64,000 nt of DNA from Amoebidium appalachense (GCA_963693365.1 CAVNZM010000008.1:186001-250000), one strand, 5' to 3'; shown: positions 47,786 to 61,723, numbered from the stretch's first letter. The notes: a model not told the origin generated them from the letters alone. Numbers and translations: made by a program.

Positions 47786-48364
47786 CCCCCCGCACACCAA
47801 AAAAAAAAAAAAAAAAAAAAAATGAAAACCAAAACTTCGGAAAAAACATGTAAATGCACCAACACCACCGTCATTATTGCACGGGCATAAAGTTCACCAA
47901 TTACCCGCGGACGAGCTGGGTGCTCTACACATCCCATACTTGCAGTACCAGTCGCCTACCAATCCTAAAAAATGGCCCAGTTCACGGTGCTACAATCGCC
48001 CCTCCCCCTCCCTCCCCCCTCCCCCCTCCTCCCCCCCCCCCCCCTCCCCCCCGATTTCCCCTCCCCCCCCCCCCCCCGTTCCCCCCTCCCCCGGCCCCTC
48101 TCAACCCTAAACCCTATTTTTTAATTTTTAGCAAGCCCCTCTACCCCCCGGCAGGGGGCAAATCCAGTCCCAGCCACGTGGCACCCCGACCTTCAGCTTT
48201 TTCCTGCCCCAGCTCCTGTCCTAGAGCTCTTTATTGATTTTTTCCGACAAGTCAGGATTTATGCAACTCTACTTTATAACGGTTTTCTTTTCTTTTCTTT
48301 TCTTTTCTTTTCTTTTCTTTTCTTTTCTCTTTTTCTTTTCTTTCTTTCTTTCTTTTTTCTGAAG

Positions 48365-48404
<40 letters not shown>

Positions 48405-49240
48405 GGGAGGGGATAAAAAGGAGGAGGGAAATGGAAAACGGATGGCTACCCATATTCTGTGATATAATGATCAGTTACGTAGCCGCCCCCCCCCCCCCCC
48501 CCCAAACACACACACACACCCTTCCCTCCTCTGCCCCCCCTGCCTCCCCCCTCCCCCCTCCTCCAACCCTTCTCCCAAGCTCTCCTTCCATGTTCTCTCT
48601 GGCTCTGGTGTACCTTGTCCAGGCGCAATGCGTGAGTGCAAATCATTACATAATAACTAAAGTTACTCTGTTCGTCCTGGCACTTAAATGGCTGTCATGT
48701 ATGTCCATTATTGAACAGAAATACATGCGTAACATTAACTTTAGTAATGGGTGCGCTAGGATAATGGCCGCTATGGTTGCAGCATAGGCTATTCTTCCAG
48801 AATCACTGAAAAATGATAATTGCTAAGCGATAAAAACAATAGTACACTATGGCTGCTATCACCGCGTTGCAAACATATTGCTACCTGCTCTCTCGGCACT
48901 CGGCAGCCTCCGTTGCATCACGTGCATGCATGTCTATTAATAGCGCGCATATGCATACCCGTGTACCAACATGGATGGCACCGGAGATTGCACCTGAGTG
49001 AGGCTGAACAGGAGGTCAGCAGCTCGGGGTCGCAAATGCATTCCGTACACTGCATGCTGGTGAGATTTATGCAGAGCACTGTTATGATATAATAGTCTAT
49101 CTGTTTATTCCTGCTCTTCCCAGTCACGTACTTAGCCTGTTCCCGCCTATCCCGCCCCCGCGCAAAGTTGGGGACCGCCTGGGGCCGCATACGCCAGGAA
49201 CCATAACTGTCTTCCTGTTGGTTAGTACATAATCCCGATC
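47786..49240. other. No supportable gene; A run, C runs, TTTTC repeats, G run
   Basis: A run 47,800-47,822; C-rich 48,000-48,100; TTTTC pentamer repeats at 48,285-48,358; G run 48,373-48,403; C run 48,486-48,503. The remainder is mixed DNA without recognisable exons. Confidence 0.5.
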
Positions 49241-49259
49241 TATCCTGTAAGACTATCTG

Positions 49260-49315
49260 TAATCCTATTGGACGATGTATTCGCGGACTGGCATCCGCGC
49301 AGGTATATAAAGCAG
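49260..49315 (+). promoter_or_regulatory. TATA/CCAAT promoter-like segment resembling the TRIM LTR core
   Basis: ATTGG at about 49,267 and GTATATAAAGC at about 49,301-49,311 with CTGGCATCCG between them. The LTR at 46,618 has the same word CTGGCATCCG about 40 bases before its own GTATATAAGC. A diverged solo LTR is possible, but I could not find its ends or a target duplication. Confidence 0.35.
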
Positions 49316-49499
49316 CCGGACCATCCTCAGATGGTGCCGGAGGATCCGAGATACCAAACCACTTCCTGCGTACCTCTCTACTCTCGATCCGCTATGTAGA
49401 AGTAATTGTCTCTTACAGAGGTCACAGGACCGAATCCTGCCTCTGCTCCACATTTGTTCTGATACGCACATATATGCATATACTGTACTTGTTGCCCGT

Positions 49500-50126
49500 G
49501 CATATAGGTGTGCACCTGCCTGACGTATACATATGTATCTTCCACACTATGGCGAATGGAAGATCACCATCACTTCAGCCATGGGTGCATTCTCCACAAG
49601 GCCTCCAATGATGCCACTGTACCCAACGTCCCCCGTCTCGTCACTCCCACATCTGAAGGCCTCTTGCTTTTATCAAGGCCACACACCTGCCTCCCCGTCT
49701 GCCTCCCCGGCCCACGCAAATTCCCGGGCAGGGGTTGAATTACGACCCAAAATCGTCGTATTTACGATTAAGCCCAGGGGGTCAAACCTAGTAACGCGGT
49801 GAGGTGCTGTATTGGTTTTTCGTAGCAGCGAAGTAGGGCACGATAGTGTATTTTGGTGTTTTTTTCCATACAAGAATGGGTGTTTTCCCAGGGAAAAGGT
49901 GGTCAGGTCGTTATTTTGGCCCTCCAGAGTGGAATATGAAGCCCTGTTTTGTCTCTTAGGGTGTGTAATTGCTAAGGGAGTGTAGAATGAACTGAAATGA
50001 GTCGTCAATTTCAGTAATGTAGGGGATCTATACGAGTCGTAAAGGAGACGAACCCCGCCATTACGATTTAGAAATTTTGGCAGTACGATTACGTGTAAGG
50101 TAAAACGGGTAGCGCAGTCAAAACCC
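49500..50126. other. No supportable gene
   Basis: Mixed DNA. A 162-codon minus frame spans 49,673-50,161 and crosses the end of the DNA transposon. It has no motifs, so it is not called. Confidence 0.4.
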
Positions 50127-50135
50127 CACAACCCC

Positions 50136-51792
50136 CAGAAATACCCTATATCGCTCATCACCGCGGTATCTCCCAGTTATCACCGGTTATCACCGATGTC
50201 AGAAAATTTCACGCGTTGACAGATCTGTGATATGATCGTAATATCACGGTGATAGCTTCTCGCTAAACCTGCACTCATGTCAGCTGGCGAATCAGGAGCC
50301 GGTGATAGCACACTGATATTACCATTTTGCCATTGGGTCAACAAAACTGTACGCACCAACCTGAAAGTCAATCAGAACATTCTACGTAGACGATTGCAGC
50401 ATTATCACGCAAAAATATTATCAAGTTTATAAAAAAGTTTCATTTGATTGAGAGTTTATCACGAAGAAAATTTGCCCCCCCCTTATTTACGGACAACCAG
50501 AACGGATGATTGGATTTCACTCTTGTTATTGACTAAACATACACTCGACAAATGGCGCAAAGTCAGTGTGGCTACTTTGCCACATCTGCAGCAAAAAACT
50601 TATTGGATTTCGGAGGTTTACAGAAAGTATACAAGGCTTCAAAATTGTCCAGTGCAACTTCGTAGCCGGCCCTAGTACCGCCTTGTTGGTAGGCACAGTT
50701 CATCGTGCCTGCTATCATATGTTTCCGACTTCCTTCACCCAATAGTGCAAACCAGGAGATGGAGGCACATCTTGGAGAAAAGCCCAAGGGGGAGCAGCAC
50801 TCCGAGACGGAGGTGAGTATCTTGTTTTAAATGACATGCATGTACACAGTACGAAGTGTAAAGGCCTTAGGCTGAAGGATATTAATTAACTATACAACTG
50901 TTCCTTAAAAAGAAAAGGAAGACCCATACTCATGTATTTGATAGAGTAAGAACACGTGAATAAATGCAGAAAAACTGTTCCAGAGTTGGTTGTCCAGAGT
51001 TGTGAAATGCTGTGTGCGCACATTTGCGAACCGTCCCATAACTGACACATGTACAGCGATATCACAGCGATATCTCAGCGATATCACCTATTACCAGCGA
51101 TATCACGGTGATTTATTCAATAGGACACACACGCACACACATGCACACACACGCACACGCACGCACACACACACACACGCACACACGCACACGTGTGTAC
51201 TGACGCACACACCGTCACACACACACACGGCATTCAAGTACACAGTGATTTCCCGCCCAGACCTACCTTCCCCATTTTTTTGTCCAAGGGGGCCTTCCGC
51301 TTAGGCTAGCAAAATATTGCAATATCACCGCAATAACACGCAGACCACACGTAGCACAGGTATCACCTGCCCAGCAGAAATAACACTGTGGTATTCAAAT
51401 TACCACCAAAGTAACACGACATGCGAAATAACACGAAGATATTATTGTGGTATCACCGGCAGTACCACGGTGATATCGTTGAGATATTCCCTATGTTTCC
51501 AATGGCGGTATCACCAAGATATCACGAACGAAATTGCCGGAAATATCACTGCGATATCACCGTGTGAATGCATGTGATATCACCGTACTACTCCAGTATA
51601 TCACCATCTATGGGTACAGTCGCCCGCGGGGCATACCGGTGGTGATTTGGTTATATCACCGTACTATCTCCAGTATCATCGGGTCCGGTCTGAATCCCAG
51701 GCGCGGATCCCGCGGTGATATCGGGTGATATTACAGTAATATCACACCGCGGTGATATCACCAATCGCTATTGCGCGATATAGGGTATTTCT
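50136..51792. mobile_element. Non-autonomous DNA transposon with TIRs and GATATCAC subterminal repeats
   Basis: The ends are inverted copies: AGAAATACCCTATATCGC at 50,137-50,154 and its complement at 51,775-51,792. CACAACCCC flanks both sides (50,127-50,135 and 51,793-51,801), a target duplication of 8-9 bp. The inner flanks are packed with diverged GATATCACC/GGTGATATC words (50,165-50,260; 51,055-51,120; 51,310-51,770). No transposase frame is visible. Such duplications suit Mutator-like (9 bp) or hAT (8 bp) elements. A CA repeat lies inside at 51,124-51,230. A stretch at 50,759-50,812 with an ATG frame (MEAHLGEKPKGEQHSETE) ending in a GTGAGT donor may be a captured exon. Confidence 0.75.
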
Positions 51793-51801
51793 CACAACCC
51801 C

Positions 51802-52136
51802 TGTTCCCGGGGCTATGCTGATTGGTAGAACCAGCATCGCCATATGTAAATAAAGGTGCCGTTAGAGCCAATCAGTATAAGCTTAGAGCGCGGCAGAAAT
51901 ATTTCGCACTGCAAGTGGCTGCATGATTGGGCCGTCGTGCTGCTTCATGTACACATCAGTTATACGAAGTTATTATATGATTATGCCGATGTACATATGC
52001 ATGATCTATTATACTGTGGAACAATACTTTTTTCTGTTGTAAATTTGCTGGTGAGCCAACTGTTATCGTAGGTTACGTGCATGGTGCATTCTCAAGACTG
52101 CATGCGCGCCTTTTTGCCGGCCTCTGATCCTGGCTG
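51802..52136. other. Upstream region of the secreted protein gene
   Basis: Contains ATTGG near 51,820, CCAAT near 51,868 and ATTGG near 51,926; otherwise unremarkable. Confidence 0.35.
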
Positions 52137-52144
52137 TATATAAT
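52137..52144 (+). promoter_or_regulatory. TATA box of the secreted PAN-like protein gene
   Basis: TATATAAT in CTGGCTGTATATAATC, followed by ATTGG at 52,146. It lies 71 bases before the ATG, allowing a transcript start about 30 bases downstream and a short 5' UTR. Confidence 0.6.
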
Positions 52145-52214
52145 CATTGGCCAGGCAAAGGCTCTCCAGTTTCACCACTGCGCCACAGCCCTACATACGC
52201 ATCACGCAGATAGA

Positions 52215-53318
52215 ATGAAGACTTTGCCTGTTCTTGCTGCTGCAACGGCTCTAGCTGCCGGGCAGAAAGGCTTCACGGCACTGAATAAAGTGCCTGGGCC
52301 CGTGGCCGATGTGCGCTGCAACTTTGACGAGGCATGCCGGCCCAGCGACTACCTCAGTGTGAAGTTGGCCGGCACGGTAGGCAGTGACGCACACTCTGCG
52401 GCCTGCACGGCAGCATGCGAGGCCAACAGGGCCTGTTTGGCAGCACACGCTAAGGCACGCGGCGGAACCAACTGCGACCTGTACATTGGCAAGACCCTGT
52501 TGACTCCCGGCAAGCCCGCCAGCCAGCTTGTCATCCGCGAGGGCACAAGGGGCACGGATGGGCCGTTCTTTTTCCACACTACGCGCTGCAACAAGCTGTG
52601 CACATCCAGCCGCACCTTCTTCGGCTTCAAGACAGACAATGCCAACGGTGAGATCTACGCCGTGGGCTGCCACGCAAAGGCCCTTGGGGATGGGGAAAGC
52701 TGCACGGCCAACAGCAACCCTGCACTGAGTCTGGACGGCAAGGGCATGAGTGGGTGTGCGGCCGGGCTGCAGTGCACGGCAGCATTTGCAAACGAGTGCG
52801 CAGAGACAGATGCAAAGGTCAGTGGCGACTACGTGCAGATGCTGGGCAGGGCAGCAAAGCCAAGGGGCGGCAAGGCCACGGTGGTGGCCGTGAAGGGCGC
52901 CAGCACGGACAAGTGTGCCTTGGAGTGCACCAAGAACAAGATTTGCCTGGCCTTCCAGGCTACCCCCGTCAACAAGCCCACGGGCTGCCTGCTGTTCACT
53001 GACGTCACGGGCCTAACGGCAAGCTACTCGTCAGGGGTAGACCGCAAGGGTGCGCAGCCCGTCATGCTGCACAGGGCACGTGCCATAGTTAGGTGCACCA
53101 ATGGCATGCCCTTTGTGTTTGACCTGGGCGCCCAGATTGGCCCCGACTTCACCGTCAACGGCATGGCCCTGCCGCGCTGCCTGGACTGGGACGCACCGCT
53201 AGAGCCCGGCTGCATGAATCTTGCGCAGAAGGAGAGGAGTGTGGCAGGGGCAGCAGCATACGTCACAGTTAGCGTCACGGCAACCACACGGGGATGCACC
53301 AAGGTGGTGGATGCATAA
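52215..53318 (+). CDS. Secreted cysteine-rich protein with two PAN/apple-like repeats, 367 aa, intronless
   Basis: One uninterrupted frame. Residues 1-17 (MKTLPVLAAATALAAGQ) look like a short signal peptide. Two segments share a cysteine pattern typical of PAN/apple-like modules: residues about 55-100 (CTAACEANRACLAAH...NCDLYIG) and about 233-262 (CALECTKNKICLAFQ...GCLLF). Between and after them lie further cysteine pairs (CNKLC, GCHAK, GMSGCAAGLQCTAAFANEC, CMNLAQ), so about ten disulfides are possible. There is no membrane anchor. PAN modules bind protein or carbohydrate; the function here is unknown. A TATA box 71 bases upstream and AATAAA at 53,683 make it a well-formed intronless gene, unusual in this intron-rich region. 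Confidence 0.85.
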   Translation: MKTLPVLAAATALAAGQKGFTALNKVPGPVADVRCNFDEACRPSDYLSVKLAGTVGSDAHSAACTAACEANRACLAAHAKARGGTNCDLYIGKTLLTPGKPASQLVIREGTRGTDGPFFFHTTRCNKLCTSSRTFFGFKTDNANGEIYAVGCHAKALGDGESCTANSNPALSLDGKGMSGCAAGLQCTAAFANECAETDAKVSGDYVQMLGRAAKPRGGKATVVAVKGASTDKCALECTKNKICLAFQATPVNKPTGCLLFTDVTGLTASYSSGVDRKGAQPVMLHRARAIVRCTNGMPFVFDLGAQIGPDFTVNGMALPRCLDWDAPLEPGCMNLAQKERSVAGAAAYVTVSVTATTRGCTKVVDA

Positions 53319-53682
53319 CTAAAGGCCGTGCACCTGGCAGAACGAAATACTAATCTCAGCTTCTCGACCATCTAAGTTACCGGCCAATAGATTCAGTAGA
53401 TATATATGTTTAAAGCTACATAACTGCTCAGGGACGAAAAATTGAAGCCCTGGGCAATGATATCTTCTGCATGTATTTATTTCACTGTTTTTCATGCTGA
53501 TAAACGTAGGCCAGAGCGGCAGAGTAAAGGGTTTTCTCGCGTTGCCACTTGCTTCACCGTGACGCCCACAGTTGTGTTCAATCTTTCGTTTGTGGTTTGC
53601 TCATGGCTTTATGTTAGCTGCCTCGAAAATCACTAGTGGCAAGCTGGTGCAGGCCATCACAAAAATATTTAAACACTGCCAG

Positions 53683-53688
53683 AATAAA
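53683..53688 (+). terminator. Polyadenylation signal of the secreted protein gene
   Basis: AATAAA in AT-rich DNA, 365 bases after the stop codon. Confidence 0.55.
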
Positions 53689-53699
53689 TAATGTGTTTA

Positions 53700-55990
<2,291 letters not shown>

Positions 55991-55997
55991 CAGCGCG

Positions 55998-56075
55998 CCA
56001 ATCGCCACATTTAGCAAAAGTCGCAGAGTAGCCATATATGGCTAATCACAGGCCCATCTTGATGTGCAGCCCAAT
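55998..56075. promoter_or_regulatory. Two CCAAT boxes upstream of the MAPR-like gene
   Basis: CCAAT at 55,998-56,002 and 56,071-56,075, about 170-245 bases before the ATG at 56,242, in GC-richer DNA without a TATA box. Confidence 0.45.
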
Positions 56076-56241
56076 CAGACGCGAACAGCCTGAGCCAGTG
56101 CCGCACCAGGCCATACGTCACAGCCTGCAGCTGACAGGGAGTCTGCAGCTGACACGGCCAGTTCAACAGCGCGGACGTTCGAAGAGGAGGTGGTAGGGAC
56201 TGTTGGGTTTTCGGTGTGCGCGTGCGGCTGTATGAGCGGCT

Positions 56242-57256
56242 ATGGCGTGGCTGGGGGCGTGGCTGTGGGCCGCCACGGAGCTGGCCTGTGCCCTTGCCCT
56301 GTGCGCCCTGCTGCTGTGGGGGCACCACGACACGCATGCACACACACAGGTAAGTGCTTGCTTGTGTGTCTGAGTGCTTTGAGGTTAAGGGATGGTAGTG
56401 GTGTGCGTGTGCGTGTGCGTGTGCGTGTGCGTGTGCGTGTGCGTGTGCGTGTGCGTGTGCGTGTGCGTGTGCGTGTGTGTTCGTTTGTGTGCGCACATGT
56501 GTGTGTGGTGTCTGTGTGTGCGTGTGGGTGTGTGCGTGTGTGCATGTACGCTGTTGTTCGTGCGCGTGTGTGTGCGTGTGCATGCGGGTGCAGGTGCGTG
56601 CTTGTGCGCGGTTGTGCGTGCGTGTGCGCGGCTGTGCGTGCGTGCGTGTGCATTTGCGTGCGCGCACGCGCGCTGGCGCACACGTGTTTGTGTACGCATG
56701 TCTGGCGGGGGGGCGGGGGCGGGGAGTGGGAGGAAGTGGGGTTTAGCAGAGTGAGATGAGAGGGGCGCTCACACAAAAGTTTGTAATGAGAAAGGTACCA
56801 ATGCTTGGTGTGCGTGTGTGTGCTTAAGGCGGCTTGATGGATAGCCTCAAGACAAAAAAGGGATGAACGTCTTCGTGTGTTGCTGTGGCTGTGGCTTTGG
56901 ACACTTGTGTATGCGTTTGTGTGTTGCTGTGCACAATTGTGGCCTATGCGTGCCGGCGCACACTTAGTAGCTGGCAGCAGCATAGGTGCACGCGCAAGGC
57001 ACAGAGCTCCCGTTGTTGTGTCTGTAGCAGCCCCCACCGCATGCATGTGGGTGTTCTCTGGTCTGACAGGTAGTTGAATATGCCTGCATACCTAGAGGCT
57101 CACAGAACGCCTATGCTTGTAAGCCGTTTTCCAATACTTTATTTTTATTTACCCGAGAGCACAGATGCATACGTGCATGCCAACAAGCTTCCTCATACTT
57201 GCTATTTCTCTCTGGGGGCTCCACGTTGTGTGTTCGGGTATGTGTGTGAGGTTTGG

Positions 57257-57297
<41 letters not shown>

Positions 57298-58629
57298 CGT
57301 CGAGTGACAAGGGTTGGTGGTTGCAGGTGTGCAAAGGAGATGAGGTTAGGGTTGGGGAGGAAGTGGGGCCAGTGACGAGGGAGGAGCTGCGGCAGTGGGA
57401 CGGGCAGCAGACCCAAAGAACATGCGTGGGTGGGTGGCCTGTGGCATGCAGCTGTGCACGTGCACATGCTGTATTTGTGTGTGTGTTCTTGTGCTGGCGG
57501 TTGGATGTGTAACCTTGAAAGTCTTGCCATATGGCGAAAACTTGGGAGTTGGAAACATAAAACTGGGTGCTGCATGAAGTGGTCTTGGTTGGGGCCTAGA
57601 TATGTTGATGCTTGATGGTGTAGGCATGGCAAGAAAAGCAAACCTTTGGTAGCCGTGTGCTGTGCATTCTTAGCATGTGGAATGGCCCTGATCGTGTGTG
57701 TGGTGTGAGCATAGAAGGAAACCCATGAGGGACTAGGGTTGGCTTGGGATTCCACAAGCTTTTACCCCCCCCTGTGCTGACCAATGGCCGTGCAGCGCTC
57801 AAGGGTCTAGTCTATGACATATCACACAACACGGGCCTCTTTGCTGATGGTACAGACCACTCCCTCCCCCCCCTCCCCCCTCTTCCCCTCCCCCCCCTCC
57901 CCCCCCCCCCCCCCCTAACCCCTCTTAAATAAAAAGGTGAACACCTATAAACCTTTCACTGATATACATAGAAATCCGTGCTTATTCAAGATACGTGTTA
58001 GTAAATAGTACTACTTCTAATCTAATTACCGCTGTTGTTGTTGTTATCAGCACCACCCTCGCCACCATCACTACTATTTCTAGCATTATGACTCAATAAT
58101 GGGAGAGAGAAGTAATTTAGGAATATAAAGAATGGAACCACAATCGAAGACGTGCATTCTGATATCTGCTACTACAGGGGGGGTTCTTGCCCGGCACCGA
58201 GGCAGCGACATTACGGCCCTGGTGGAGGGGCAGACTGAGGGGAATGGTATGTGTGTGCCTGCGCACGTGCATGTGTTTACGTGTTTGGTGCTTGGTTGAT
58301 TGTTAAAAAGGATTCTCTGAAGGGCATGGTTGCAAAGAAAATTTCTGACTAATCGTCGTTTTGGTGCATGCAGCACAAGTGGAACATTGAGTTTTTGGGA
58401 ATCTAGTTATTGATCCCCCCCCCTCTCCCCTCCCCCCCCCCCCCTCTCCCTCCCCCCCCCCCCCCTCCCCCCTCCCCCCCCCCCCCTCCCCCCTCCCTCC
58501 CCAACCCTCCGATCACAAATCAAGGTAGGGGGGAGGCGGGGGGGGACTTGATTTATGTAGCCGAGGTGCCACGCACACTGCATACTGTGTGGTTGAGGTG
58601 GTGATGGGTGGTGGTGGTTGGGGGGCGCG

Positions 58630-58663
<34 letters not shown>

Positions 58664-59709
58664 TCTTTGTGTGTGCGTCACGGTGTGCGTATGCACGTGC
58701 GGGTGGGTGTGCGTGTGCAAGTGTGTGGGGGGGGGAGGGGGGGGGGGGGGGGGGGAGATGTTGGTGTGCCTGTGTGAAATGAGATATTTGTGGGGGCAGC
58801 AAGGCACTGATGGGTTGCGCAGTTGCCGAGGGCATAGCCGTGCAGTGGGCTGCTGCCTGGCTGCCTGCCAGCGGCCGATTGGTCGGCTCCCTGCTGGCTG
58901 TGTGTGAGCCCTCCAGCTTGCACGCGGCAGACACACAGTGCACCCCCCCACACAACGAGCAGCCACAGAGCACACAGCCACACCAAGAGGTGGGGGTGGA
59001 GGCAGCAGCACACAGAGGGGTGGTGGAGGAGGGAAGCAACAGCTCTGCCGATTCACCCCTGGTTGTGTCATCCCCGTCACGACCACACACGTAAGCTACA
59101 CCCCTGCTCCCCCACGGGGCCCCTCTCCCCCTTCCTTGCATCCTTCTTTTTCTCTCTTCGGCCCTCCTCCCACCCCCTCTGCAGCAGGTGTAAGGGCTAA
59201 AGAGAGAGGTGGAAGAGCAACTGTGCCTGCATGCCACCTTCCACACTGCCCTTTGATTGCTTCAGCACACGGCTTTAGATGTGAGTGGGTGGCTTAAGGG
59301 TCTGTGGTGTTTAGACATAACCTTACACCACAGCGCGCCATGCATGCACACACACACCAACACACACGAATACGTGCCTAAACACACACCATTCACCATA
59401 CGTCGACAAACACACACTACACACTCGTATCCACCCGCCCACACATGCCTACAACCATATTCTACCACATCCACTCGGTTCTTTACCATGTACCTATGTC
59501 GTTCCTTACCATGTACCTATGTTCCCATACACACCGTGACACGCACACACACACGGACCCACACACACACGCACACACGGATATACACACGGACACGGGC
59601 ACACATACACGCACACACACACACACACACACACACGTGCAGGCCGGTGAGTGACGGGGACCAGGACGAATGGGAGCTTGTGGACCTGCCGGGCAGGGCC
59701 AAATTATGA
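56242..59709 (+). CDS. Membrane-anchored MAPR/cytochrome-b5-like protein (neudesin/neuferricin type), about 231 aa
   Basis: Exons 56242-56349, 57327-57429, 57796-57849, 58178-58250, 58800-59090 and 59643-59709 sum to 696 nt in one frame. Exon 1 encodes a hydrophobic N-terminal signal or anchor (ELACALALCALLLW). The MAPR-type domain follows: VTREELRQWDG (the family's FT..EL..YDG start), VALKGLVYDIS (cf. VKGVVFDVS), FADGGVLARHRGSDITAL, and W...SGRLVG near its end. The C-terminal half is low-complexity, polar and His/Gln/Ser-rich, ending acidic (DGDQDEWELVDLPGRAKL). MAPR proteins bind heme and act at ER or secreted sites. Here the two usual heme-ligand tyrosines seem replaced. The exon 4 donor is uncertain: GTATGT at 58,247 looks better but only 58,251 keeps frame. 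Confidence 0.65.
56401..56478. repeat. GTGTGC hexanucleotide repeat, about 13 units
   Basis: Near-perfect alternating purine-pyrimidine repeat about 50 bases after exon 1 of the MAPR-like gene, continuing imperfectly to about 56,690. This type of sequence readily adopts Z-DNA. Confidence 0.9.
57258..57296. repeat. G run before MAPR exon 2
   Basis: About 38 G in a row, 30 bases before the exon 2 acceptor. Further G runs in the same gene lie at 58,630-58,661 and 58,740-58,755, and C runs at 57,866-57,915 and 58,424-58,500. Confidence 0.85.
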
Positions 59710-61723
59710 ACGGCCAACGTGTGTACAGCCGTGTGGAAGAATGTTCTATGTGCGAATGTATGTGCCGTGCAGGCAGGTGATGTGCTGATGATTGGTGCTG
59801 CATGAGCAGTGCGGGGTTTACATGTCATTCCTCCCTCATATTCTTAGGCCACATGCATGTGTCCGGGCCATTGGAGCTTTGGCCCTACACAATGACTGCG
59901 CAGCAACATAACTCTGCTTTTGGTATGTCATGTGCTCAATTGAGATGTAGGGTATTTTGATGTTTGACCGTTAATCACAGTAGTATGTGGGCTCTGGGCT
60001 TTAATCGTGAGATTCAAAGCGAAGGAAATTAGCAAAATTTAGATAAGAGAGTCCATTGATGTATCCCACGCTCTCATATCTGCGTACAGCACTGCGACTG
60101 TGGTGATTGGCTGGCTTGTAATATTAAAAAAGGTTTCTGAATCAGATGGTATTGTGGGGTCTCATCATGCAAATTCATGGCAATGGGTTTGCCAATGTGC
60201 ATGGTTGTATTGTTGGCTTTTTGCATTAGATGTACATTATTAGTAGACATACAACCACTCTTGTCAATGTGGCCCCGTGGGCCCGCAAAGGCATGCACCA
60301 ATACCCGTTGATAAAATATTAACTCAAGACCTCGGAACTTCCGAGCCCCATGCATGTAGTATGGAGGCTCTTTTCAAAACCGACCACGCGTGCATCCCCC
60401 CCCCCCCCCTCCCCCCCCCCCCCCCCCCCCCTCCCCCCCCCCCTCCCCCCCCCCCCCCCCCCCCCCCCCCCCCTTCTCCAGCTCCCAATTTTAGCAGCTC
60501 CCGGACTCTTTCATCAAATCTCTCCTCGTCCAGCCAGCATCAGCTGTCAGCCCTCTCAGACCTTTGCCTCATTTTCGGAATACCTGTTGAGTTTCTCCAA
60601 TGTATGCATCCGGATCCGGATCCATCACACCATGCTCGTCACGTACACGCAGTCATAAAAATTCATGACTATGTGTTAACACGGTGTACACGTGTCCCAC
60701 AGGCATACTGCAGGCCATGGTGCTGACGTACACACAGGATGCCACGTGCATGTGCATCAACGTTCATCAATCAGTGCCCACACGTGCACTGTACACACAA
60801 GATTCTATTGATAATATTTGAAGTGCAAAAAAAAAAAAAAAAAGTAAAAGAAAAGAAAAGGAAAGAAAAGAAAAGGAAAACAACACATCGATATCCTCTC
60901 CCCCCCCTCCCCCCCTCCCCCCTCCCCCCCCCCCCCCCCCCTCCCCTCTACATAATGAATATCATCATACATCGGATTCCGATGACATAGACCACACCAT
61001 ACGTACGTACGCGTACGTGCAAAGGTGTTTTTTCTATTTTCTTTTTTTTATTTATTTATATTATTATTTTATCACGTTTTGTTCTCGGAGGGCCTTTTCA
61101 GGCCCTCTAGGGAAACTACCATCTACCACACAGCCCCGACAGTACACTAGTTAAGGTGCTATCTATGAGTTCAGCTATAGCTAAGCTAAACCATCCTTCA
61201 CAACCTAACTATAAGTACACACTTTGCCCAGGGCTACTACCCCAGCCACGCCGACAGGAGGCTCCAATCCTCCCCTCCATTCAAAACCTAGCAATAAACG
61301 TTAACCGAGGGCTCTCATTGGTCAATCTACAGTATTGGGAAGTCCTAAGTGTTGTGTATAGTATTTACGGTGGGTATGGGTGGATGATGGGGTGTGGTGG
61401 TGGTGGTGGGGGGGGGGGTTGCTGCCTAACATGATGTGTTGTTGTACGTATGTTGTGGCGATGTTTTTGAGAACTAAAAGATGGGTTTTACAGGGCACAC
61501 TGGGTCTGTGTGTGTTCCGGCAGTCAGAACAGGCTGGCCGGGTGTGTGTGGGGGGGTGTATTTGTGTGTGTCTTGGGTTTTTTGGGAGCCATACTTTTCT
61601 TTCTACGGGTGGTGGGTATATGGTGGTGTTTTTGCATTTTGGGGTGGGTGGGGGGGAGTGTTGTGTTCCGTGGGTGCCAAATTTTTGAAAAGAAAAAGGA
61701 CTGCAACTCTACTGTGATTTTTC
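59710..61723. other. No supportable gene; long C runs, A-rich block
   Basis: C runs at 60,398-60,474 (almost unbroken) and 60,901-60,951; A-rich 60,829-60,880. A + frame around the first C run reads as polyproline and is not called. A stable hairpin lies at 61,088-61,107. The stretch 61,380-61,700 is G/T-rich and would be the 3' flank of the minus-strand retroelement. Confidence 0.45.
61088..61107 (+). other. 8-bp stem with TTTC loop, resembling a histone 3' stem-loop
   Basis: GAGGGCCT TTTC AGGCCCTC forms a perfect hairpin. Replication-dependent histone mRNAs end in a 6-bp stem with a UUUC-type loop (GGYYYU ... ARRRCC). This one differs by G at the third stem position and no histone gene is nearby, so a chance hairpin or an element end is equally likely. 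Confidence 0.3.

Noticed and set aside
49673-50161. 162-codon minus frame
   Set aside because: No motifs and it crosses the terminus of the DNA transposon.
52251-52815. Minus-strand frames antisense to the PAN-like gene
   Set aside because: Shadows of a clearly coding + frame with signal peptide, TATA box and polyadenylation signal.
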